Positions 41,840-52,800 of a stretch of 64,000 nucleotides of DNA are shown piece after piece. Within the stretch, counting starts at the first letter, position 1; each line of letters begins with the position of its first letter. The notes beneath the pieces were generated by a model. It made no database searches. It was not told the DNA's origin and saw only the letters and a program-made list of their open reading frames with translations. The translations under genes were made by a program, and so were the position numbers. Source of the stretch: Valencia hispanica (taxonomy: Eukaryota > Chordata > Actinopteri > Cyprinodontiformes > Valenciidae); contig OY747701.1 in NCBI GenBank assembly GCA_963556495.2, positions 40,026,501 through 40,090,500 of the forward strand, in the 5' to 3' direction.

Positions 41840-44450
41840 AAGGGGAGAAAAAGAAAATTGATCTGTGGCTCTGGAATGTGGGACCTCCTTAAAAGCAACA
41901 AAATATACATCTCCAATGCATGGCATGCATCCTTTACCTCTGTTTTTACACCTTTTTTTATTTTCTGACTTACTTTATGCAGGGTTCTTACACATGCGTT
42001 CTGACTGGATTATATTTTAAATCTGTCATTTATTTCCTCAAGTACTGAACTTTAAACTAGATTTGCTTTTTTTTTATTGACTGAAAAGCAACTGAATTTT
42101 TTTGTTTTTCATCCTCAAGCTCATTGAGGCCCACATCTGTGCTATAAGTAAAAAAAAAAAAAAAAACACCAGTGGGTAAAAAATGTCATAATCCTGCCTT
42201 TAAAGCTGCCTTCTGAAGAAGCTAAGCTTTTATCAGGTAGCTCAATTTTATGAAGTCACCTTTGTCCTTCTCTTTCACCTCCTGTTGAGTCTGAAATAAC
42301 TGTGTTTTGTGGATCCATCACCAGACTGTTTCACTATCATGTTTGTGTTTTTGCAGCATTCTGAGTTGCACATGTCCCTCCAGAGCAGTTACTTTAGACT
42401 GGTGAATACTGAGGGCATTAATCGGTCACAGCCCGTGCTCTCGGGTTCTGTCGAATGTTCACCAGCAGAGCACAGTTTATGGTCTCACATGCTCTCATTA
42501 AAACTGTGATTAAACACAAAGACTGACCATGCATCAAACACTCTGTAGCAACAGAGAGGTCTTGCAGCATGTTTTGGTTTGTTGAAAGAAAGTGTTGCAT
42601 GCTTGGCTTATGCATTTCTTTATATTTCTGTATGTGTTTTTTTCAAATGAAGTCAGTTGATCAGTCTCCAGTTCAAGTTGTGGCTGTTCTCTGGGGATTT
42701 TCCTGGTCAAACAGAAGAGAACGGGCATGTGAGGCCAATTAACATAAGTTGACCTCAGGGGGAAGTGTGTGGGCCAGTCTGATAACCTTAAGAAAACATA
42801 TCACAGTAGTAACATAAAAGTTGAAAACGACAATATATAAATTTTATTTACTGCTAAAAAATTCACAGTACAGTATTTAGGTACTTTTCATTGTCATCCT
42901 GATTTTTGAGCTGATTAGTCAGACGATCTGCTTGAGAAGCGAGTCTGCAGTAAGCTGCATTACAGACATCCGGTTTGTCGCTAATTAGCATTAGCTTGAT
43001 AAGAGTGATGGTCGTGCTGCTTTAGTTTCTACATAAGTGTTCGTGCTTTTTCACGAATGGAAATATTTTCAAATAGAGGCAGAAGCTTTCCTTAAGTCAG
43101 CTGACGGTCAGTGCGCAGACAATGTCTGACTTTGAAACGAGAAATTTTTCAAACCTTGACATATCATGATGGCTCATCCTTATACGAAAAGCTCCAACCT
43201 ACTGGTATTATGAACACAACAAAACAGACATTTCTGAAGACATTGAAACTCCAGTTTGGCCAATGATCTTGGATCAGAGCCTCTCTGGTTCTGTAATAAA
43301 AGCAGCAACTTTTTTTTGTTTTTTAATGTATTAATTTAGCAGTTTTCCGGAAAACCTTTTGAATCCAGAAACTCATTAGTCTGGTTATGATGTCACCATC
43401 ACAGCTGTGGGCATGATGTTAACATGGATTGAGAAGGTTATATTTACATTCTTTAATTTTCAAATAATTTGCTGCTTTACATTACTATGTGCTAACTGTC
43501 ATTTTTGATGTTTTTAACTTTTACACAGCACATCTGTAAAATCATCCATACAGTTAAACCTCTGAAAAACAGTTACTCCAAGCAAAAATCATCTACTACC
43601 AGCAAGACAAAACTTTATTGCTGTTTATGGTTTTAAAGTGGATACAACCTTTACTCGGAAGTATAAAGCAGGTGCCGATTGTACAATTGTAGCTTTTTTG
43701 TAGGTTAACTAAATCTTTTAAAGCCACCAAGTAGTTATTTTGTTCCTTGGTGTTTTCATTTGACAAGTCAGCTTGCAATGAAAGCTTTGATGCAAAGATC
43801 ACTTGGGCCTTATCTAAGGGTTGTCCTTGCACTCATGTTTTGTATTCTCAGTGTGACTAAATCATGTCAAAAGACAGACTTAAAGAGGTTTGACTTTCCA
43901 CAAATGGATAGTTATGCTGTCAGTGGAGTCTCGTCAGAAACCTGTAGCTTCTCCTCTCATGTCAACTGTTCAGTGAGTTAAATGCACCACATTAACGTGG
44001 CTTACAGATTGATGTAATCTTGTGATGAGTATTTTGTGGTTGTATTTGTAGCGAATCCTACTTTTGTGACTGTCAACTCTTAAAAAAATGATGCATCTAG
44101 AAGGTGCCTGCCTTACAGCTGTTATGTGAAGAGCACTATTTCAACAGCTCAGTACCACAATCATTTTTGTAGATTTTTGCAAGACAACAAGAAACAGAGG
44201 CTTTGCATAAGCCAAACACTGTTTGGACCCTCTGTCCAAACTTTAGCACAGTATTTAGATAAAAAGACTTTTTCCTTGGATGTTAAAGAAAATCTGTTAT
44301 GTTTTGTCATGCTTTGTAATTATTTCTGCATGTTTCTGTAATAACTTACCGAGCATGAATGTTGTTCTGTGGGAATGCAAAAAAAAAATCTCTTTTCATT
44401 TTTCATTATGTTTTGAATGAAGACTAATAAATGATATATAACTGTCTCCA
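41840..44450 (+). other. smyd2: smyd2 probable 3' UTR
   Basis: No convincing coding sequence. AATAAA at 44426-44431 is a plausible poly(A) signal, with another AAATAAATAAA cluster near 44580. An A18 run at about 42150 could prime cDNA internally. The extent of the UTR is inferred. Confidence 0.45.
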
Positions 44451-45397
44451 CTTTGTCAATTCAAATTTTGTAACCAAAGATGTTTTGCATAAATTTGAAA
44501 GTGTTCACAGCACTTTATTTAATCTTTTTTTAAATTTAAACTAGTTTCCTCTAAATTGTACTTAACAACCCATAATGGAAAAATAAATAAAAGTACAGCT
44601 TGCTTTTTATTTAGAAATCAAGTCCTTAGAGTCTGAAGGGAAAGTGAGAAGGCACAGAATCCATTTTGCTTGAGGTCCAGTGGGAATTTTTCACAGTAAT
44701 GGTTTGGGAAGTCACGTCATCTGCTGGTTTAAATTAAATCCAAAGTCTGTGCTACCATCAATCATGGAATTTTAGAGCTCAGATTTCCTAAACCACCAAT
44801 ACCTGGTTTAGTAGACCTGATATCAATTTCCCTGATTTGTCAGCAAATTGGCCTGACTAAACCCCACAGGGAATCTACGTATGGAATATTGCCAAGTGGA
44901 AGATGAGAATAATCGCAACCAGTGATAATGAGCTGAAAGCCAGTATTTAACCTTTGCTTAACCTACCCATCTACACACATCAGCAGAGCTACAAGGTGAT
45001 CATCTCTAGGCTATGCTGCACAGAAGCTGTACAGAACATGGACATATCTTTTAGTATGCCATTATTTCTGTATTAAAAATCACCTTAAATTATTTTGTGT
45101 AATGTACTAACTTTGAGAAACAGTTTGGTTTGGCGGTTTTCATTATCTGTAAGTTGTATTTAGAACAAAAATAAACCCCCAAAGTATTTTAATATGTATA
45201 TAATAAATCTACATATTACTAAGATAAATACACTTTCAGATATTAAAAATTATTGAGGTGGACGTTTATTGGTTTGTGTTACCACCATTTCATTCCGTCT
45301 TCATACGGATAGAACGTGTTTGTCTGTAGTATTGACATAGTAACACCACCATAGTAACACCACACCGGGGCGCTATGGAATCACATCAACAACTAAG
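44450..45397. other. short smyd2-cenpf intergenic gap
   Basis: AT-rich DNA with no ORF or recognised repeat. The gap between the candidate smyd2 poly(A) site and the cenpf promoter is under 1 kb. Confidence 0.5.
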
Positions 45398-45491
45398 CCA
45401 ATCAGGTACGGTATTTTGATTATGACGTAATTTGATTGGACCAATAGGTGTTTAGCTAAGGGGACGTCCGCTTCCTCCATTACAGTTTGAA
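45398..45491 (+). promoter_or_regulatory. cenpf: candidate cenpf cell-cycle promoter (CCAAT boxes, CRE-like site, CHR)
   Basis: CCAAT at 45398-45402, ATTGG at 45435-45439 and CCAAT at 45441-45445 are NF-Y sites about 40 bases apart. TGACGTAA at 45423-45430 is CRE-like. TTTGAA at 45486-45491 is a CHR element about 40 bases downstream of the last CCAAT box. Spaced CCAAT boxes followed by a CHR are the known layout of G2/M genes bound by DREAM/MuvB, a class that includes mammalian CENPF. Function is inferred from motif layout and position. Confidence 0.6.
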
Positions 45492-45527
45492 TTTTCTAAA
45501 GAACCATAGAGAGGCGTCGCGCCCAAA
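45492..45527 (+). other. cenpf: candidate cenpf non-coding exon 1 (5' UTR)
   Basis: Directly downstream of the CHR, GC-richer sequence ends in AAA|GTAAGTG, a near-perfect U2 donor. The first coding exon (49828) begins with an acceptor upstream of the ATG, so a 5' non-coding exon is required. The start of this exon is not resolved. Confidence 0.55.
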
Positions 45528-46800
45528 GTAAGTGTAGGAAAGTTGATCATTTATATGTTAAAAATCATCTCTAAAGTTATGTTTTAGATTATGCGTCGGT
45601 ATCATCAGAGCTGCCAATCTTCAGCCCGTGGATTGGTCAAGATTTAAGTTAAAGTTAGGTTTTATGCTCTCGTTAAAACAATGCAACACGCTCAATCTAA
45701 CGATAAATTACAACAGAAACGCTCTTAATGCTTTTAACGTTGTTTTCATTTATGTTCTATTTGTCTGCTTGGATGCCTAATTATTTTAGATATTTTTTTG
45801 TTTATATTTGTATTTTTTATGTATTTATTTCTGCACTGACCTCGATTTATGGTGCTAATACTGCTAGCTAATTACCGACCTCATTGCAGTAGAAACAGAC
45901 CTACTCATTGCACATCGTTTAGTTACCATTTTCTTTCATAGCAATAGGTTATGAATATATAATTTTAATAATATATATATAAAAACCATAACTGTAACTT
46001 AATCTGCCATTATGCTCTGTTCAAAGATGAATTTAAATCCGTTTTGATAAACTTGGCACATATTCTGCGTATTGTAATACGATCAAAACAAAAACGCTTG
46101 ATATAAAATAGGAATTATTAACCCAAACGAACACAGACCCACTTTCGGCTTATAAATATTCCAGTATTTATATATATTTGTATATATCACACAGACCAAA
46201 TAGATCCTTTAAGCCACATTTCTCATAACGAAAGAAAATCCTCCAACCACTGTTAGCGTTTTGCAAAGTCAAATATTAAATATTATTATTGTTACGCTGG
46301 CCTTATTTAATAAACATATTCAGCATCCATAAGTTCTTGTTCAATTATTTGACTGGTAGCATGTCTGTCTGTCTGTTGGTCGGTCGGTTGTCTGCTTTGG
46401 CTGTTGAGTATCCATCCATAAATAATGATTTAGATGCAAAACCTGCCTCGTGAAATAAAGCAGATATAATATAAATTTCCATTATAATTTTTTTACTCTT
46501 ATTTGTCGTGCAGCCAATGCCAATTGGCCAAATGTGTAATATTCTTCCTCTCTGAAGAAAAAACTTACATTATGTTTGCCTTTTTCTTTTTTTACTGTGA
46601 TGGCTGTTAGTTTTGATCAACCAATTTTTCCTCCCCGTATTTCTTTTTGTCATCACAGTATCTTCAAACTTCACAGTGAGATTGTGATACCTTCATCCAA
46701 ATCAGTTGTAGCCATCGACTGTATTGAACACATCCAGTTAATCAAATTTATTATTGACAAAGTTGCACAATAATAATATGTAATATATAATGTAGTATAA
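45528..46800 (+). other. cenpf: cenpf intron 1, proximal part
   Basis: AT-rich, with no gene. 46660-46740 has no recognisable repeat. Confidence 0.4.
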
Positions 46801-48300
46801 AAAACCCTGTCTGGAGCTGCAATATTTGGACTGTTAATTGTTGAAGTACCAGCATTTGGGCTCTCTATGCCAGTAAAATAGGCTGTTTGATGATGCTTGT
46901 TTCTTTTAATTCAGCAGAAAGGATTTTGGTAATATCATTAACAAACAACCAACAAAGCTTTGTTATTTTCTTTGCAAAAATGTTTTTTTTTGTTTTTTTC
47001 AGTAACTGGATATATTGCTGTCTATTTGGGATCTCTGTTTGCAGTGAACCCAAAGCAGAAAGACATTAACACTGCTTTGTTAAACACTTGTTTATTTATT
47101 ACTGAGAATATCGTCGGCATGACATTCACCAACATTGCATGTTGAATGTATTGCTAATGTTATACAGTACAAGGTATTGACATAGTGGGGTAGCATTTCA
47201 CTTGGACCAAATTTGATCAGTGTTTCCTGATATTGAGATTGCACACATAATTTCATACATTGTGCAGCCCTAATAGGCTTCTTATTTCTTACAGACCAAG
47301 CTAGTCATATTGTAACAGTCATTGTGCAACCTAGTGGATTTGAACCTTGTTGGATCTCCTGTATCAGGCTGTTGGTCACCCAAAAGCCTTTTATTCTCCA
47401 ACAAAACAATATTTTTCTCTGTGAAATGTTTATTTTACATCACCTGCTTTCTAGGTGTACTTCACTCTTCACGCTCTGTGTTCTTCTACAAGAAACAAAT
47501 GATTTAAAGAAACAAAACAAATGGATTTATTTGCAATAGTTCTGCACAATACATTGGTTTCCAGTCCTCTTTGCAATAGCCGTGTGTACATTATCTCAAT
47601 AACAAGGAAGTGCTTAAAATGTCATATTTGGCAGGATTATATTAAATGTCGTTCATTCATGCTGTGCATATCAATAATATATTTTTCCAGTTGGACTGAC
47701 TCTAAACTTGTGAATTCTAGTGGTTGAGATGCTAAGTTCACAGAGTGATGGATGCATTGTGTAATCATCACCGCAAATTTTTAGCAGTAGCATTGCAAAA
47801 CAATACAATGCATGTTTTCCTGATCCGTTGAGGCCCTAATTTACCAATAAACCTGACATACATTTTATCAGTTGTAATTAAATAATCAGGCTTTTAAGGA
47901 TTCACTTTGTCAAATTAGTTTAGTTGGTTGTTTTTAATGTACAAATCTAATAAAAAGTGAATTGATCTTATTACTGTGATATGCAGTATCTAAAATGTTT
48001 TTTTTCTAATAATATAGGGCAATGCTTAGTTTTATCTTACCTTGACAAGACAACACAATTTTCCTTGATATTTTTAGAGTTTATAGCCTGATGTGATGTA
48101 GATCTATAAAATGTTTCCCAAACGCTTTAAATGAAAATAGTTACATTGTGCTCAAAATAGGTTAGGTCTAATCTAGGATTTGCTATTAAAGCCTTGTAAC
48201 ACCTCTGTTTCTGTTATGACAGCAGAAACTCACACAGTGATTTAAGTAAATGGTACACAGCCTATAAAGAAGTATAAAACAGTGGCGTAAATAAGAAGTC

Positions 48301-49443
48301 GGGGGGGTGTATTATGCAAAATGGACTTTCTGAAGCTTAATATCCTGAGAACCTGTCTTTCCCTCATTACAAAACATGCCTGAAAGGTTGCTCTGAGCCA
48401 TTCACTCATGTTAGTTCAGTGTTTCTCAAACTATGGGGCGAGCCCCACTAGTGGTGCGCAGAGGTATTGCAGGTGGGGCGTGACATCAACGGGATTTAAA
48501 TAGTTTTTCCCCCCTAGATTCTGTCGTTGTGAATGTTTCACTGCACTGTAAATTAAATAAACTCCCCCCCTTGACAAAAGTAAACACACCCAAATAAATT
48601 ACCAATTGTGATCATCATTGTAAACAGAACCGGGACCTGGAACATCGGGCTGGGAGTTTGACGTGGGAATATATCGCAGCAGAACAAAACAAGCTGAAGT
48701 AGCCGCATTATCAGAGATTCTATCAACAAAATGAACAAATATCTAAAAAGATCAGGGAACGTTTCAGAGTAAGAGAAGTCACACGGTCAACCACGGAGGA
48801 AACCCAGGGATGAGTATCTTGCTCTTTATTTTTTTATTTTATTTTTATTTTTTATTTTTGAAAGCTTTGTAAATTTGATAAAACTACAACTTTTAATTTC
48901 TCCAACTGTGAGTTGAAGTTCTACATGTCGGCGATAAAAGCATGGGGGGCTTGTGTATGCTCCTTTGTCCAAAGTGGGGAATGATAAAAAAAGTTTGAGA
49001 AACACTGTGTTAGAGTAATATTTGAGTCTCTGCCGGTAGTTCTCGTGGTTGCTGAAACGCCTGCTCCCACCTATCCCCGCCCTTTCCACCCATCTCCTCC
49101 TCCGACCTTACGTACTCAGCCGAGAGCCTCGCCCCCGCAGAGCTCCCCTGCCCCTCCCCACCTCACACAACTTGGCTGAGTCCCAGGTGCAGTAATTGTA
49201 ACACAACAGCTGCAGCTGCGCGTCTTTTGTGGGATTTTTTTGTCCGACTGAAGGGGGAGTGTCAGAAAGAGTAGGAGGGTCTGAGAGAGGCACAGGCCAA
49301 AATCAAGACGTCCAATATGGAAGTGAATTTCTTTAAGGTGGATTTGGATATATGACGGACTTTTAAAAGACTTTAGATGACAATTTTTTTGGAGTGTGCT
49401 ATAGAAGGGTAATATGTGCCTGGAAGAAGCATAATACCCCCCC
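48301..49443. mobile_element. MITE-like element in cenpf intron 1, split by a hAT element
   Basis: It begins GGGGGGGTGTATTATGC and ends GCATAATACCCCCCC, an inverted pair; the interior (CTTTCCCTCATTACAAAACA, AGCCGAGAGCCTCGCCCCC) matches a repeat style common in fish. The GC-rich block at 49050-49320 belongs to this element and is not a CpG-island promoter. The target duplication is unclear. Confidence 0.65.
48417..49007. mobile_element. hAT-type element nested in 48301-49443
   Basis: The inverted ends CAGTGTTTCTCAAACT and AGTTTGAGAAACACTG are flanked by tgttagtt (48409-48416) and tgttagag (49008-49015), a 6/8 duplication. The CAGTG start and 8-base duplication are hAT hallmarks. 591 bases, no transposase frame. 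Confidence 0.85.
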
Positions 49444-49827
49444 TTTAAAACGAAATGCTTTCTGAAGTTTTGTTTTGCTTTGTTTTAGTTGCTTATAGTC
49501 TTGGCCTGAGCTAGTCTCCCTTTAGATGGAAGATTATTCCTGAATTTAGGGGCCATGACCAAGAGGGCCCTGCCCCTGTTTTTGGTCTTGGATGTCACAG
49601 GATGGCAGTGGGAGCTTTACTTGGAGGTATTATGGGTTAACATTGACAGGTAATTTTCTAGAACTTTGAAATTGTGTTTGTCTCTCTGATTTCTGGTAGG
49701 TTAACACCAAATTTACAGATTACAACAATGCTTCTTTTTGTTGGTTCAACCAGCTGCTTATCTAATACCTGATTTTCACTTTGGTCTGTCTTTTATGTGT
49801 TCTATCTGGATTGTGTCTATTGTTCAG
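49444..49827 (+). other. cenpf: end of cenpf intron 1
   Basis: Contains a degraded repeat-like phrase (GATGGAAGATTATTCCTGAA, AGGGGCCATGACCAAGAGGG) and the acceptor tgttcag at 49827. Confidence 0.5.
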
Positions 49828-52800
49828 GTTTTAGGCCATGAGCTGGGCGGTGGAGGAGTGGAAGGATGGACTTCCAGGGAAAGCCCTGCAGAAGATCCAG
49901 GAGATGGAAGTCCAGCTGGACAAACTAAAAAAGGAAAGGACACAGAAGCAGTTTCAGCTGGACTCCTTGGAAGCTGCATTGCAAAAACAGAAACAGAAGG
50001 TCAGTATTCATTAAGAGTGGATTTGTTACTTTGACATAATCTTAAAAACACGGTTTAAAGAAGACTAAACTTGTACCGGAGTGATTAAGCTGAAATCATT
50101 TTGTGTGAAATACTTAAACACTCTCTCCTTCAGGTGGACAGTGAACGCACAGAAATCTCTGCTTTGAAAAGAGAAAACCAATTGATGGTTGAATCATGTG
50201 ACGCTTTGGAGAAAACTCGTCAGAAGGTCGTTCATGATCTTGGAGTCAAAGAGCAGCAGGTCAGTTTCTCACATAAAGGCAAGAAAATGTATGCTGGTGA
50301 CAAATACTTAGTTCTTTCACAAAATATTCTTGTATTCGTTTTGATGAAAAATAGATCAGTCTTTGTGTTGCTCTGTCACATAAAATCTTAATAAATACAT
50401 AGTTTTTGGTTATAAAGTGAAAAAATGTGAGAAAGTTAGAGTAGTGTAAATTAGAATTGGGACAATAAATTGCCCCAGAAATTATTGCGATAAACGTTAA
50501 TATTGTATTTTGGGACCATTTTCAACTAACGTAATAATAATGCATGTATACCCTCTGAACGATCAATAAACTTTCATTTCTAAAGAACATTTACCACTGC
50601 AACTGGAAGGCCTTGAAACAATAAAAAAAGGATGAACTCTGTAAACAAAATTGCCCTTCAAAAAATATTATATAATATATTATATATAATATCATTTGGC
50701 TCAGACAAGAAAAACGGGCAAAACTACCAGTTAGGAGTTTTGTAAACAAAATATGCAAACTCAAAACTAAAACATTCAGTTTGAATAAAAACAAAGACAT
50801 CCCCTTTCACTCTGCCACTACAGATATATGGACTATATATGCCTTTTTTCATCTCGTCTTTTTGGTATGAGACAAGCATACATATGTAAATTACCGTAGC
50901 TAGAAAAATTATTGAGCTCATTTAAATTTATCCTGCGATTAATTAGTTTATTCTTTATTGTGACAGGACCAGTGTAGATACTTTTGCAAGGCACTGTTTC
51001 TGGTATTAACATGCAAATGTAACTTTCGTGTGGCTCTAACTGATTTATCTTCCTGGGTACAGGTGAGCTACCTGGAAGGTCAACTTAATTCCTGCAGGAA
51101 AACCATAGAGCGTCTGGAGCAAGAACTCAAGAAGTGGGTTTGCTTTTGGTTTTTCTTACCTTGTTTGGACTAGAGCTGCACGACATATCGAATCTCAATA
51201 TCAGCGTGTGTAAAAATGGAAAGGATTACTTTGATGCAACATTTGATGGGATGTTATATTTCATGTGCTTTTCATTGCTCTGCATGTCTATGCTATTTTT
51301 TTTTCCAGTTAATGGACTCCAAATGACTTTTATTCCCAGACCAGGAGTCCTTCTTTAGTGGCTTGGATGCTGGAGTTAATGGAGAGTGGTGGATACCTTT
51401 TGTAATTGTAAAGTGGAAAAAGAGACCAGAAAATAAGGGTTAATCATAATTGATATTATTATAGCAATTTTCATATACATTTTTGCAATTAGAAATCTTC
51501 CTATAATCGTGCAGCTCTAGTTTGGGCATGTAGTTTGTCTAAAAGGCTAATAAACACACTTTTACTTCATGCAAGTACTTAAAAAGATTTTAAATCATAA
51601 CTTGAATAATGATCTATTTCTTCTTCTTTTGTTTTCAGGTACAAAACTGAGCTTGATCGCTCTCAACCCGCTGGCTCTTCCTCACTCTCGTCCTCTTCCT
51701 CTGAGCTGCCGACGTACAGCACTCCGCAGAAGACTTTCGCTACACCAGCACCTGTCCCTGCACACAGACAGCAAGGTATTTTGATTTGTAGGGACTTTGT
51801 TTGTTCTGAGCGGTCATATTTATAAGTCTCACCCGTCTGTGTGTGTTTTACAGACAACAAACTGGATGAGCTTCAGGAAAAGTACAACCATGAAGTGGAA
51901 GAAAGAAAAAGGCTGGAAAGTGAGCTCAAAGTGTTGCAGGTCAAGGTGAGTTTTCTCTTAGTTTTATTTCTTTCAGATGTCTAATATCTTTCATTGTTGT
52001 TTTTAACGTGTCTGTCCTCCTCCAGCTTTTGAATCAGTCCTCCGTTAGCGTCAGCCACAAGGACATCGCTGCCCGCCAAGCTGGATCATCCATATTCCCA
52101 TGGCAACAGCAGGATCAGGTCCACAGCCTTCGGGGTCAGGATGTGATGGAAACGCCCCTAAAGAGGCGTGGTGCTTCTCTGTGGGATGCCCACGAAGAGA
52201 CCCCAATCAAACCGAGCCAGCGGATGAGTTCTTCCAAAACTGTCCAGAGTCCCAGTGGATCCTCCCTGCAGATGGAGCAGCTGAAGACTCTTAACCAAGG
52301 TGGATTTTCATAGTTTCATAGGTTCGATACAATATGCATGATAAATTTCATGAAAACTTTTTTTTCCCCTTTATCAGAGCTGCGTGGTCGCTTGTCAGAG
52401 CTGGAGAGGAATCTGGCAACTCAGGATAAGGACATTCGTAACCAAACGTCAAAGCTGCAAGAACTCCAAACTCACTTAAATCAGGCTCGCAAAGAGCTAG
52501 CTGAACGGGACAGAGAGCTGGCCAAGGCCGGCCATGAGCTGAGTCAGGCTGCAGACCGGCACCAGCACCTGGAGGCAAAGGTAGGGTGGATTGTTTTTGT
52601 TTTCTACATTCTCTACCGGAATGAAATTTTTGTAAATTAGAGGAAACATGCAGACACGGACTAAAAATAATTTCTGCCTGTTAGTGTTCATCGGTTGAGC
52701 AGAAGCTTAAGCAAGTTTCTGAGGAGATGAGCTGTCAGAGGCACAACGCTGAAAGCTGCAGACGAGCTCTGGAGCAGAAGCTCAAAGACCAAGAAAGAAA

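Noticed and set aside
46810..47273. Possible hAT MITE (GGAGCTGCAATATTTGG at the left, ATTGTGCAGCCCTA at the right)
   Set aside because: The ends are only weakly inverted and no target duplication was found; not listed as a feature.
49050..49320. GC-rich region as a CpG-island promoter for cenpf
   Set aside because: It is inside a repeat element with matching inverted ends; the CCAAT/CHR region at 45.4 kb fits better.
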